This document shows positions 34,560-46,683 of a stretch of DNA of 64,000 bases, in pieces. Both the position numbers and the translations under genes were made by a program. The notes beneath the pieces were generated by a model that had not been told where the DNA came from, did no database searches, and saw only the letters and a list, made by a program, of their open reading frames with translations. Position 1 is the first letter of the stretch. Every line of letters starts with the position of its first letter. Source of the DNA: Atopsyche davidsoni (Eukaryota > Arthropoda > Insecta > Trichoptera > Hydrobiosidae); assembly GCA_022113835.1 (NCBI GenBank), contig JAILWY010000008.1:8994501-9058500 (forward strand), read 5' to 3'.

Positions 34560-34785
34560 AAATTTAAGAAATTCAATATTTTTGACAGAGAGTACTTGGT
34601 GGAGTTTCATTTTAATATTTTTGAGTAAAATACTTTGTTTTTATTTGTGACCGGTTTCGCCAACCTTTCACGTTGGCATTATCAAACATTATAAATTCTG
34701 TTTGATAATGCCAACGTGAAAGGTTAAAGAAACGAACATGTGGATAATCACTCAAGTGTTTTACTCAAAAATATTACAACAAATT
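34560..34785. mobile_element. Family D repeat, inverted hammerhead-like pair
   Basis: It starts ATATTTTTGACAGAGAGTAC as at 17690. A good motif on the minus strand (34645-34690: TTGATAA, T, GCCAAC/GTTGGC, GAAAC, CG, GTC) faces a decayed one on the plus strand (34697-34735). This is the same tail-to-tail arrangement as at 25719-25907. Confidence 0.55.
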
Positions 34786-34849
34786 TGTGCAAAAAGTCGT
34801 TCGCAATTTCTAAATGTATAAATAAATACCTCCCCGCTCTCCTCATTTT

Positions 34850-35205
34850 ATTGCTTGTGCATGGCTGCCAATCTGTACCCTAGGTGTGTGTAAAGGATCG
34901 GTAATGTAGTAGTGGACTTGGAGTGACTGTGGAGGGATGTGCTCTGGAAGTTACTGTCGAGGTGGTATTGTTTCTGTTGCTTGCTGGAGAAGGAGTATCA
35001 GATCTAAACGCTAAAGCTTTGTAAGGAAAAGATTATATAATAATGCTATTAGGCAGCACCAATACGCAGATTTTTCCTTCTAATATAAAAATGCAGAGTA
35101 GAAGGACCCACTACACTTTTTCCCCTTAGAAAACCTCGAACACTGGCTCGGTATGCGTATATGCTCAGTGAACAGGTCGCCAGCCTTTTCTGAGGAGAGG
35201 CACTT
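34850..35205 (+). repeat. Interspersed repeat family A, fullest copy
   Basis: In order: CATGGCTGCCAATCTGTACC, GGGATGTGCTCTGGAAGTTA, AGGAGTATCAGATCTAAACG, TTTGTAAGGAAAAGATTATA, a 90-bp middle ending TTCCCCTTAGAAAAC, then GCTCAGTGAACAGGTCGCCA and TCTGAGGAGAGGCACTTGGA followed by an A/T-rich tail. At least eight other copies occur in the window. A retroposon (SINE-like) origin is possible because of the tail, but no polymerase III boxes are clear. Confidence 0.7.
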
Positions 35206-35779
35206 GGATAAAAAGATAAATAAATATATATATTTATATGCGCACCATTATGTAGGCAGCTCTACCGAGACATCAAAGTTTAGCTAATGGATGAAGATTT
35301 TTCAGATAAGGAGCGAGGGAGATAGAGGCTGGCCGGGGAATTGAATGGGAGAGCCCACCGTGATAAAACGGACACTGCGCGAGCGAGTGCTCCAGGACGG
35401 GCCCCGAGGGGAGGAATATCGGCGAGAGGGTGAAAATACACGCTGAAAGAAATCCTTCTAATTTTTATATTTATTTTTGTTGAAAAATATTCTCGGAAAC
35501 ATTGTAAAGCTTTACAGCCGGCTTGCTATTCAGGCAGTCGCATGAACACGTTTCAATTCTGTTTCTGAAACATTGAGCTTTTAAAAATTGGCTGTATATT
35601 TTTGTTATTTATGTACTTAGCATTTTTAAGTATTCTGATAATGAACTCATGATTTTTGTAGATAACTATACATTAATATAAGAAAAATTTTGTTTATAAT
35701 TTATATTAACATAAGTCACTCTATAGATATCAGCTGAAACGAAAAAAAATAGTATAGTATGGACATATGATGTAGATCG

Positions 35780-36500
35780 ATTAAAGGTCGATCGTGAACA
35801 TCATTTGGCAGAAAGCAGACGCGAATGATTGATTAAGTACACGTGAGGTGTATTCAGTTACATTCGAATCAGATCGACTGTAAACCATCACTAAGAAGAG
35901 ACCAAACGCGAATGATTGATTCAGTACTTTCCTGAAATACTCGTTGAATCGATTATTTCAACGGTACATTCGAATCAGATCGACTGTAAACCATCACTAA
36001 TCACAGAGCAGATGCAAAGGATTGATTCAGTACTTTCTTGAAATACTCGTTGAATCGATTATTTCAGCGGTACATTCGAATCAGATCGACTGTAAACCAT
36101 CACTAGTCAGAGAGCAGATGCAAAGAACTGATTCAGTACTTTCCTGAAATACTCGATAAATCGATTATTTTAGCGGTAAATTCGAATCAGATCGACTGTA
36201 AACCATCACTATTCAGAGAGCAGATGCAAAGAACTGATTCAGTACTTTCCTGAAATACTCGTTGAATCGATTATTTCAACGGTACATTCGAATCAGATCG
36301 ACTGTAAACCATCACTAGTCAGAAGCCAGACGCGAATGATTGATTCAGTACATGCGACGTGTATTCAGTACATTCCTGAAATACTCGATGAATCGATTAT
36401 TTCAATGGTGTATTCGATGGCGACCATCACTATGCAGAGAGCAGACCGCGAGCTTTGAGCCGCGTACACGTGAATGATTGATTCAGCACATGTGACGTGT
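35780..36500. repeat. 106-bp tandem array
   Basis: The phrase CATTCGAATCAGATCGACTG recurs at 35861, 35967, 36073, 36179 and 36285, exactly 106 bp apart. The flanking units, up to about 36500, are degenerate. The repeat is satellite-like and non-coding. Confidence 0.9.
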
Positions 36501-36519
36501 ATTAATTACTGCCTAAAGC

Positions 36520-39453
36520 CGTGAGAGGCGAGCTCTCTCTCTGGCTTCCGGCGAACTTTATGATTTAACATAAATAAGTTAGATTGTTTATAATGTAATT
36601 TATAAATTGGCAATCAATCTCTACCGCGCCATTAAGTCTTACTTATGTTAATATATAACTAACATCACTCGCAATGAGATCTTTTGCAATTTTACACGAC
36701 TGAGTACCGCAGCTACACGTATACAAATATATATTTATCAGTTGGCATGTTCATTTATGCATTTGCTATACCACAGCGTGATAAAATAATAAAAAATCAA
36801 GAATGAAATCCTATAAAAAATATATTATCGTAATAAAAAAAGCTTCGTAGGTTTTGTATGGGCGCCGTAAAACTTCCATTAAAATGTAATGATTTTTATA
36901 AAATTGTATAGAAGTTAACGCGAGGGTTTTTTTTTTGTTGAGAATTTTTCGGAGCTGGATAAGGGTGGGTTACGGTCACTGCCCTCCTCATTCCGGTTTC
37001 TAAGAGACTGATCAACGTAGAGCATTGTTAACAAGCTGCCAAATGCGTGCAGAAACTATTTCATTTCAAAATAATAAAATGTAAATATTACGCCTTTAGT
37101 TTTCAATGTATTAAAACGATTTTCTAAATAAATATGATTCCACAGAAATAAACGTGGAAGGCTTTTCATTCGTGGTGATAATTTTGAGGGATTTTTTTAA
37201 AATTTATAAAAGTTAATACACCGAAAGAAAAGACATCGGTAACGATGATAAATGATCCGAGCCTAAGTATTCCCCGGATATCCGGTCCACAAAGGCACTT
37301 TTAAATTGATGCTGTCACTTCCGTTAGAAAAAATATTGTTTTTACTCAGCGGAAGCGGTTTTATACTGAAGTAATTATTTCAAATGCAGGCCAGTCAGCC
37401 AACAACAATGTCTGAATATATAAAACGCGCATTATTAAATTATACATTTAAAAATAAATAAACCCCTAAGGCTTAAGCCAATTAGGATTTAAAAAAAACC
37501 ATTATGTTAAGGCAAAGTATTTAGGCAAAAAATATGCGTGTGTTCATGTATATTGTATTTTGGATTTAGGTTAGTAAAAAAGATATTTTTATAGTGATAT
37601 TCAATTAATAGATATTTTATAATAAAAGAAACAACAGGAAGGTCTTTTCAACGAAGCGTCCAAAACGTGGTAATTTCCGTGATACTTTTTTTACTTTCAC
37701 AAAAGTGAAATAAAAATTGATGTAATCGTAAAAGGCAAACAACAATGATAGTGATCTCCTAGTCATTTGGCTTTTCACGGCTATTATTGGGATGATTACA
37801 GTCCTCGGTAAAAGGGATATCGATTTTCCGCGTACATCACAGTTCACAAAAGCCCGTCGAGAGTGCATTTGATCGTATCGTAGATTAGTGAGCAGGGACG
37901 TATTAAAATGGATAATTTGAGGATGCATATTCAGTGGCGTAGATCCGATACGGATTAAATGGAAATGGGACGCTCTCTATTATACGTTTTATTATTTATG
38001 CTTCCAGCGTCGCACAGTGGATTTTTCAGGTAAAAAATATTTATCCGAAAATTTACAGGTAAAAAAGCATTCTACGAAAAATTTCCAGCACAAGTCTATC
38101 TATATATTTAAATTATATAAAAAAAAAAATAAAAAAAAACAATCACAGCTGAGAGCGATTTTAATTTTTTTTTCTGAAATAGCTCAGTATGAAACGTGTG
38201 TATGATGCATATTTCCACTTTTATAATTATTTATTAATTAGTGTTTCCAAAGTAAGGTGGGAGTTTTGAAACTGGTAACTTTTAATGAAACGCTAAGAGT
38301 CCAGATTAAAATATCAGATAAACTTAAAAGTTGATCCATCAATATCAGTAAATTGGGGCGCGCGGGGGGTCTTTAATTAAGGCCGGCTCCGGGGGCGATA
38401 AAATTTAATGCCTGCGCCTTCTTTAATTGTAAGGGCGTCATTTACATGCCCCGCGCGTAAAGGGTTAACTGCCAGGGAGAAGTGCCATGCAAACTGAGCA
38501 TCCTAACACTTTACAGGACCCCCGCCGTGTATAATCCCGCATCTTTATTTTGCTCATTTTTATGCTTTATTAAATGCAGGTTAATTTATAGCCAAATTTT
38601 CTATTTTGAATGCAAAAATGATTGATTGATTTTAAGAGGTATATATATTTTTTCTGTTTTAACTTGTTTCCAGATGGATCGTGAAAATCATTCAAGGGTC
38701 ACATTGTTGATGGTATGCTGGTAGTAGTCGAAAACTGCTGTCACCGATGCACTAGTAGACGATCGAAGAGAGACAAACGCAAAGTATGGACAGGGGAAAT
38801 GAGCAGGTCATCAGTGACAGGATTAAGAGAGACTTCGTTCAGTAGTCAAGTACAGAATTATATTATTATATGTATGGATTGAAAAAAAAAAGTTTCAGGA
38901 ACAAAAGTTAATAAAAGGGTTAAAAGTGTATTATTTGGTTTTCACAAGACAATGTAAAATACGTAACATGTGTATTAAAGTTCTACTGCTTTTACTACGA
39001 AACTACCTTTTCTCTGATGGAGACTACTAAGAGTGGATCCATTTGTACAGTTCTATATAGCAAACGGAAAAAATAAGTACAATATATAAAACGCAATAAA
39101 AAATATATTGCAAGAATCAATAAGTTTTTATGGGAAAACTTTACCCGATAGGCGAGTTACAAATACCCGCGGAAGAATCACGCGAAAGCAATGAAAAAAA
39201 AAAAATCACCCAACAAAACAGTCGCAAAAAACAAACAGAAAATATAAACAAATTAACACGACTTACTTCTGGTTGTAGTTAAAAATCACGTCTCTTCCCG
39301 TCCGATCGCAAAACTTTAATTTTCAAAATTTCACATTTTTAATTTCGGCACTGACTCGTCGTCTTCAAGTTTATTCATCATTGTAACAAAAAAAAAATAT
39401 TCATAAGCAGTATTGGTGTAGTAATGCGGTATTTTCCTCACACTATGCGTTCG

Positions 39454-39485
<32 letters not shown>

Positions 39486-39590
39486 CACACTGACTGCAGC
39501 GGAAAACGATTATTTAACACTTTTGTAATTATTTATATTATATTGTACGATTTTTTTTTTTTTTTGGATGTATATTCACGCTTTTTTGTA
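36520..39590. other. Non-coding AT-rich DNA
   Basis: It holds a GC-rich patch at 38350-38470 and an AT dinucleotide run at 39457-39482. No gene is supported. Confidence 0.3.
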
Positions 39591-39912
39591 TTAATTTCGT
39601 GTCGGAGCGTCGCGAGACCGCTGGCAGATGTGTCACACGCGCAGAGTTGCTTTCGGACGCGCGCGGAGGATGCGTCGATAGTGTCGCACTGAGGCCGCGA
39701 GACGACTGAAAATACGAGGTAATGCGCGTCTTGTGACGTGTCTGGAATATTGGCAGGCTGGTCAGGGGCGGTCGCAGTGTTTACGAGAGCCGGGAGCGCG
39801 GGGCGGCGACCCTCCGCGGGCACGGCTGGTCTCGGACTGACGCGGCGCCAGACTAGAGTAGCTGCGTCTCTGTCTGGCGCGCGCCCGGCGCCGGCGCGCT
39901 CTCCCTCTAACG
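39590..39912. promoter_or_regulatory. CpG-rich island, left half (candidate promoter)
   Basis: A sharply GC- and CpG-rich stretch (GGACGCGCGCGGAGG, GGCGCGCGCCCGGCGCCGGC) sits in AT-rich DNA. It resumes at 42205 after a hAT insertion. A possible donor (GAG|GTAATG) lies on the plus strand at 39717. It may be the promoter of a gene on either strand, including the transporter at 1-7058 with a very long first intron. Orientation is not resolved. Confidence 0.4.
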
Positions 39913-40065
39913 CACACTTTCCCAAACTGTTTTATCCCGTAGACCCCTTGTCGAGTTTTCCCGTTTTTCGTCGCTGATATTGAATTTTTACAAATTCATC
40001 AACATATTTTTGTATCTATTTTATGGATCGGTCAATCAGATGCGTATTTATTATCCATTACGGGT

Positions 40066-41250
40066 TAGCCCGTCATAAAATGACGTATTCGATGAACGAT
40101 GCAATAGTGTTTGAACATATGTTTGGCTGACAATAAGATGAATTGAATGAAATGCTTTCATTTTGTACCATCAGTTAGATGAAGGTGTGAAGTTCTGTGA
40201 TATATTTGGCCTTGAACTTTGAAGCAGAGTGGCCCTGATTCTGCCACTGGACCTGTTAATTTAGCTCCAATTGGTGCAAAAGATATACAGTTATTGTATG
40301 ATCTTATTTTTCTTTTGAAATTTCCATTATAAATATTTTCTGGATTTGACATAATATCCTTTAAATATACCGGGAAAATAGGCCTTGCTGGTAGTTTCAC
40401 TTTAACTTTGTGACAGCAATCGTTGAACTTTCCATCTGATGGTTTCTCTGCTTGAAAATGTAAAGCATTGCAGAATTGACAGGTCACATTCATTAATCCA
40501 CAATTATGTCCACAATCTTTTCTGGGACAGTGAGCGTTATCAAACGCTCCTGTGTGAGTTATTTTATTGTTTCTTCTGTTTCTGTTTGTCTCGATATGGA
40601 TACACACACTCGCTTTTAAGACAAACGCAGCGTTCGCTGTGTATCAGATTCTTTTTGTCTTGAGGTCGATGCACGTACCCGAATTTTAAGAAGACGCTGC
40701 TTACGTTTTCCTTCCAATTCATTGCTTGACATTTCTGTCACATTTCGTGTCACAAACAACGCATCACTTTCACTGCACTGTTCTTTATTAGATGCAGTCT
40801 TTATCACGTTCAATTGTACTATTCTTTTTTAATTACGTTTGCTGTGCTAAGACGGTGTTATTTTTTTAGGAGGCATTTTATGTTATTAATGATGTGATTA
40901 ATAATTTCTAACGCAACTAAAAAATAAAATTGGTACTTGCGTCAAGCTGACATAAACTGGAAATTTCTTAGAAGCATCATATTTTGTTTTTTTGTAAAAA
41001 TTCTAAATTTGAAATTCTCGCTGTGAACAACAGAATCATATAATTCGTACATAAAGCATATTTGATAGTTTTATTTAATTAGTTTATGAATGAAAATATT
41101 ATCCTATCGTCTTGAAATTCGGCACATAGCTGCGAAAAAATTTATTAAGCTTACGTGCAAAAAATCAGCGTTGTATCTTTTAAGATATTCTATAGAGAAC
41201 CAAAAAATGAAACATACACACACACACACAATGGCTATTATTATAGTAGA
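40066..41250 (-). mobile_element. Internally deleted Helitron
   Basis: The minus-strand 5' end is TCTACTATAATAATAGCC, exactly as in the 228-bp Helitron at 17412-17639. The 3' hairpin ACGTCATTTTATGACGGGCT is present but the last 10 bases to CTAG are lost in a deletion that also removed adjoining foldback sequence. It encodes the N-terminal part of a Helitron protein but not the Rep catalytic or helicase cores. Confidence 0.75.
40158..40607 (-). pseudogene. Helitron Rep/helicase protein, N-terminal fragment
   Basis: The frame contains MNVTCQFCNALHFQAEKP, FNDCCHKVKVKLP, FKRKIRSYNNCISFAPIGAK and CFKVQGQIYH. These are the zinc-finger-like and Helitron-like N-terminal signatures (C..C.A..F..E, CC..G.V.LP, IR.YN...AF...GA, GQ.YH). 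An upstream basic, Gln/Arg-rich stretch (40616-40813) is in another frame, so a frameshift separates them. The rolling-circle HUH motif and helicase are absent. It is non-functional. Confidence 0.75.
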
Positions 41251-41629
41251 TATGATTAGGCACATTAGTTCATATATAGAAGATGACTTAAAGAAACTCT
41301 CAGAAAAATATCATCGTGATTTGTGTGGATGATTTAGGTGTTTGTGTGCCTGGGCACATTAATTCATATGTAGAGTATGACTGTTAAAGTTTCTTTACGT
41401 CATCTTCTATATATGAACTAATGTGCCTAATCATATCAGTAACAACATATTTTTGACATCTTATATGGAACAACTCACTTTCAAAGGGTTTTCGCCGTTT
41501 GTTTAATGTTGTGTGTAGATGATGGTGTCAGGTTCGCCAGGAATGGTTGAGGTGGCACCAACTGGGGAACAATCAGAAGGCGGCGAAATAATTTGCTATG
41601 TTCTTTATTAGGAACTACTATTAGTAATA

Positions 41630-41660
41630 CAGAGTTATTACTAATATGATTAGGCACATA
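41630..41660 (+). repeat. Foldback element end fragment
   Basis: Only TTATTACTAATATGATTAGG and CACAT of the foldback family are present, inside the hAT element. Confidence 0.5.
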
Positions 41661-42204
41661 TCAATATCACAATATCAAAGAATGTGGGGTGATTGACATC
41701 GCTACAAGATTTACTGTACAGTGGGTGAGTTTATGGTCTCGATTTAAAACTGTCTCCCTTGGAAGGGTCTGTCTTCGGTCGCCAAAGTTCGTACTAAGCC
41801 GTACAGGTGTTCTTTATTTACTCGGAATATTTGTCAAATCAATTTGTTTTATTACGCCCATCGGAGCTCCGAACAACCAATTAGCTCGCTGCCCATCGGA
41901 GCTTAAATGATTTTTAAAAAAAGGCAGCACGATCGTAATGGTATTACAATGCCGAAAGTCTCGTTTATCGAGCATTTGGCACGAATTTATACGCTTCAGG
42001 GCTTCGCTTCGTCACAAAGTACACAGGTACAATCTGTGTTCGGTGCATTATGACATTTACGAAATGTCTAAATTTTGGTGATGACCTGCTTAAATGGGAT
42101 CTCGTAGACCCCCAATTTTAATTTTCTCTGTCATCGACCCCCTGCAGGGCGAAATCGACCCCTGGGGGTGTATATTGACCACTTTGGGAACCTCTGCTCT
42201 AACG

Positions 42205-42260
42205 CACCGCGGCGCTCGGCGTAGACCTCGTAAACTGAAAACGTGCCAATCGGACGGCAA
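42205..42260. promoter_or_regulatory. CpG-rich island, right half
   Basis: CACCGCGGCGCTCGGCG continues the island of 39590-39912 beyond the hAT duplication, so the two were contiguous before insertion. Confidence 0.4.
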
Positions 42261-42344
42261 TCGTTTTCAGACATTTCAAAATAGTGTGCACGCTAAAAAT
42301 TAATAAAAAATATATACAACCTTTCATTCAAAATGAAAGCAAGA

Positions 42345-42580
42345 GTTTTCACATATCAGAGGAGGTTGGCGACCATCCCCACACACGTATCAACAAATTG
42401 AACAATGGTGGAGCCATCCATCCAGATATTCGCTGGTATATTAAGTCGGTCTGAAAGTCTACGATCTACGTATTGCTGCTGCCCAATAGCATTATTATAT
42501 AATCCTTTCCTTACTGGGATTAGATCTCACAATCATTCCAAGTCTACTACACCATTACTGAATGGCAGCCATGCACTGGC
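42345..42580 (-). repeat. Interspersed repeat family A, reverse copy
   Basis: It reads in reverse: AGAGGAGGTTGGCGACC, TATTGCTGCTGCCCAATAGC, ATAATCCTTTCCTTAC, GGCAGCCATGCAC. Confidence 0.6.
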
Positions 42581-42584
42581 AATA

Positions 42585-44165
42585 TTTTCAATTTATCTCG
42601 TCAAATATATATAAAGCAAAAATCAAAATATCAAATTACATCGATTGGATACTAAACGTGTATTTGAAATAAAACACAATGTACACGTTTCTACAAATGC
42701 TTAAAAAGTATTGTTAGCAATATTTTATAATATGTGGATGTGTTAATATTCAATATGGCCATTGGACATTTATGTACATTTTTGATGTAAAATGACATGA
42801 ATGAATTTTTAAATTCACTGTAAAAGTAATTTAAAAATATTTAAGGATCCAAATTTTTACGCACTGAAAGGATAAAAATAAAATTTATACGACTTTGATG
42901 TAAATTAATATACTTCTTCTTGATAATATTTTTAAAATAAATTGTTTATTTTCCGTAGTTTTAGAAATATTTAAATATTATTGATTCGTTTTCAGCATTC
43001 ACCTAATTTAAAAAGTTTTTTTTTTTATTCACGAGATATATTTATTAAATTATGGTCTTTTAGATCTACGCAATAAATTCACATAAAAATAAAATAATAT
43101 TTAAACAAAAAAAAAAATACTTATCGTACTTATAGAGACAAAAAATCGCTACATAAGAATTATCAAAATTATGTAATATCAATTGTTTTCATTCATTTTT
43201 TTAAATTTTAATCAATTAAAATTTGTGATTTATATTTTTTTATTTGCTGTCGCGACTAGTTTCGCCGGTTTGCATCTTCAAGCGGAGTGATATTTTCTGT
43301 TTGTAATCGGCCGTCCACGGTCTTCAGCATACAAAGGTGGATCAAAATATTTTTTTTTTGTTTATATAAATAATGTTTAAGGTTTATTTAATTTCCTCGG
43401 AGGCATTGCGGCGCCTCCCGCTCCTCGGGGGTGGGTTAGGTTAGCACCCCCACCCTCCCCCCCCCTCCCACCCCACCCCCTCCCTCAGGGCAGGCTTGCC
43501 ACTCGGGGCGGGCAAAACTTAAACTGATTTTGTATTCATTGGAAACGAAACGAACGAATGACGTAAATATTGCCGGCAAATCTGTCGCTAATTGCTTTTA
43601 TGCTTTTTTTTTTTTAATTTTTACTGCTCTTTGCCGTGATTTTTAGGGATTCCGATCCGATCCTGACGGACCAGGGGAAGATTATCGGAATGCTGAGGGA
43701 ACGTTGCGATATTGTAGGGGATGTTTGTGGATTGCGGTAATGACTTTAAAGATAGTTTCGTGAAATGCCAGAGCTCTGGGAAAGCATTTAATACGGCTCA
43801 AATTCATTTACTGCTCATAAGTTATACGACAAAACTATCATATAAAGTTTTCAAATAACATTTAACAAATGTGTTATGATAATTGCTGCGTATCAGCATT
43901 TTCAGCTGATGTTTCAATTCTGCCATATTTGTGAATTATTTCGGATATCAGAGACTCTTTTTATTATTAGAAATTATCCAAACATAAGAGACTCCAGATA
44001 ATCATGAAATTTCCAGGATCAAAGGCGATAAGGATGATCAGAAATTATCAATGGTTATCCGGATTATCAAGGGCCATTCCTGATAATTCGAGAGTAGTAT
44101 CCATTCATTACAGTTATCAACAAAAAAGGCCTTCTCTCCACAAAACATGTTTTTTTTTAAAAATA
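42585..44165. other. Non-coding DNA
   Basis: There is a hammerhead-like motif at 43249-43285 (separate entry) and a C-rich low-complexity patch at 43400-43500. No gene is supported. Confidence 0.3.
43249..43285 (-). ncRNA. Hammerhead-like motif, variant
   Basis: On the minus strand: CGC, TTGAAGA, T, a short GC/GC stem II around AAACCG, GAAAC, TA, GTC, GCG. The stem I halves CGC/GCG pair. Core position C3 is T, so activity is doubtful. Confidence 0.3.
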
Positions 44166-44169
44166 TGTA

Positions 44170-44475
44170 GCGGCAAATCTACTGCACCAATTAAAAAAAA
44201 ATTGATATATATTTGATAACAGATTATTTTATTTTTTATAAATTGACTTTTAATATGAGAAATATGTGTTTTCCTGAGTGACGTTTAAGCATTTTGCAGA
44301 TCATAAAAATTCAAGCTCCAAGAATTTAAAGAGTCCTATTTGTAATTGAAATCAAAAGATCACATATAAACTAATCGCATAGGATAAGTTTTAAAATAAA
44401 TAAAATAAAAACCTAAAAAAACTTTGGCTTTGAAAAGTCGTCATTTTATCAAATTTTTCAACACCTAGTCGTTAT
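44170..44475 (+). repeat. Family E element fragment
   Basis: It shares CTTTGGCTTTGAAAAGTCGT, CATTTTATCAAATTTTTCAA and CACCAATTAAAAAAAA with the copy at 13008-13672. Confidence 0.5.
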
Positions 44476-44479
44476 TTTA

Positions 44480-46670
44480 ATTAAAACTTAAAATTTGTTA
44501 TTGGCGATCTTGCTTTGCATTTAATCCCCATGCAAAAAATAAAACACAAAATCTTAATATATCCTATATAAAAGTTGGTGGGACATTTGATATTGACACA
44601 AACTGTTTACTATTTATTATTGCTACATGCTTTTCTCAATACGTCATCAAGGTGAGAATCAGTACGCCAATTTTTGTATAGGTTTTTTTTGCATATTTAA
44701 TTTTTAAATAAAAGTGTTAGTCCCGCGGACCGCAGGTTGAGTATGCCTGGTTAAAAAAATTATAAACCACATTTTGATGTAATATATATTTACATTATTG
44801 ATGTACGATGTCAAATACTGGTAGCTCTTGGAATAAGTTGCAAAAAAAAAACGTATTTTATTGGTCTTTATTGCAAAAAACAATTTTGAGTAATAAGAAA
44901 AAAAAATACTAGGGGGAGCGTTACATAATTAAGTTTCGCTTATTCTTTTCGTTGTCGTTGCCTCGGAAAAAGAATTAAATAAACATTCTTTTGACAGGAT
45001 ATTTCTTCAGGAGTATTCTTTTAACACCTTCTACGTGGGAGGAAGAAACGAAGGAGAAAAAAAGGGAAATAAAAACGCGACTGCTTAGCGTCTCTGGGTC
45101 AGACAGAGGATAACAAATATTACGAGACCATTATTAAAAAAAAAAATATTATTTTACGTAATATCTACTATTTATTTAATTTAATATTTATATTTATACT
45201 AGTGCGTAGAAATAAACATATTCAATAGCCATAATTACCATTAATAGTCGACCATTTTTATTTTTCGCTGTCATGTAAAGTTTGTGCTGACAAGTAGTTG
45301 TGATTTTTTTTGTTGTTGATTAAATAGACAGTTTTAGATTTAAAATACGGTTAAATATACTACATAAGTTGTGATGCAGTTAATATTAATTTGTTTTTAT
45401 AGTGTCTGTGTTGATTATTCGTAAAATCTTTTATAGGCAAGTAAGCGAGTGAATAGTTCTGTGGATTTTTGTGAAGTCTTAGAAAACATCTGTGAAGTTT
45501 TGTGGTATGTAAATAAAACCTTTTCAATATTTATTTATCTCTTTTAAAAAAATAGGGTATAATTAATTATGAAATTTGTTTATAAAAAGATTATAAATAA
45601 TCCCTGTCGAATATGCGATTACAAACGTGATTTTTATTGATTATTTTGATATTGCTACGATGCTTATTACAAGCAAACAAAAATAGGTATGATCTACGTT
45701 TTAGATCTTGAAAATTCAGTTTATGTCAAAGTAATATTAGGCGTATATTTTGTAGAAGACCTAAAATTGTATAAAAAAATAATTGTATGATTGTATCGTA
45801 TTGATATACCCTATATATATATATATATCTTGTATGATTAAGCTGTTTGTATGGCTTTGTACTAATATACGTAATTTCAATGTGTTATGTAATAGTTATA
45901 CAACAATAAGCCAGCACGAGCAATGCATACGGTTCTATTAAATATAGATTATTGGACTATTACAGTTTGTCCACAAAAAAATATATTTATTTATTATATT
46001 GAACACAATCAGTTGATGTTTCCGCGTTCGTCACTTTGCTATTGTTTAGACGAGTATATTTGTTCTCTATTATACTGATACATACATTTCGTTATCTCTT
46101 CTAACGAAACCAAGTTAAATGTATATCGATACAAAAGAAAGCGCAAACTGATCGCTCAAAGTTACTTTGAAACAGTATATTACACTGTAGTTGTTTGATA
46201 TCACATCTGTTTAACAGCACGAGTCTACCTATCTCAACCAAATTATCTGAAGCGGAGGCTTCGGACGTCCGAAGGGTTGCCTGGTGAGGGGATGGGGCGA
46301 CCTCCCCCAGCCCCAGCCCCTTTTCAAACAACTCCCAAATTTAATTTTCATAACTTCACTATAAAGTCCAAATTGTTGGCGGGTCTCGCAGGCCAACTTT
46401 CTATGAAAACTCTCTTCGAAAATGTATCGCCAATGAATAAAAATATCGTTAATACATTTTAAAACAATATATACATTTATTCGTCATGCATCTCAAAACT
46501 TATTATCAACGAATTTTATATATACACTTGCCAAGGTATACAAATTAAATAACATACTATCACTATATTTGCAGATCAGTTTGAACATTAAAGTCGACAA
46601 ACGTGATTGATAGCTGATGGGTTCGTATTCAGTAGTCTGTTATTCATTTTTTCATGTGTTATTTGATGTC
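44480..46670. other. Non-coding AT-rich DNA
   Basis: The stretch GGACCGCAGGTTGAGTATGC near 44718-44745 resembles a hAT terminus in reverse (CATACTCAACCTGCGGTCC). Nothing else was recognised. Confidence 0.3.
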
Positions 46671-46683
46671 ATATGTATGAGAC

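Larger units (their letters stand above)
40013..41442 (+). mobile_element. Foldback element (copy 3), split by a Helitron
   Basis: The 13-bp duplication CAACATATTTTTG lies at 40000-40012 and 41443-41455. The head (TATCTATTTTATGGATCGGTC) is at 40013-40065. The palindrome (TATGATTAGGCACATTAGTT...) resumes at 41251 after the Helitron. About 20 bp of the element at the left Helitron junction is missing. Confidence 0.75.
39913..42196 (-). mobile_element. hAT-type element (copy 2), 2.3 kb, with nested insertions
   Basis: It is flanked by a perfect 8-bp duplication, CTCTAACG (39905-39912 and 42197-42204). The ends are CACACTTTCCCAAACTG and, inverted, CAGAGGTTCCCAAAGTG. It shares body sequence with copy 1 (9949-10703) in reverse. 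No transposase was seen. It contains a foldback element (40013-41442), which contains a Helitron. Confidence 0.8.

Noticed and set aside
39533..39925. 130-codon minus-strand ORF across the CpG-rich island
   Set aside because: It crosses the hAT edge and ends in low-complexity Lys codons. Its length is explained by high GC, not coding.
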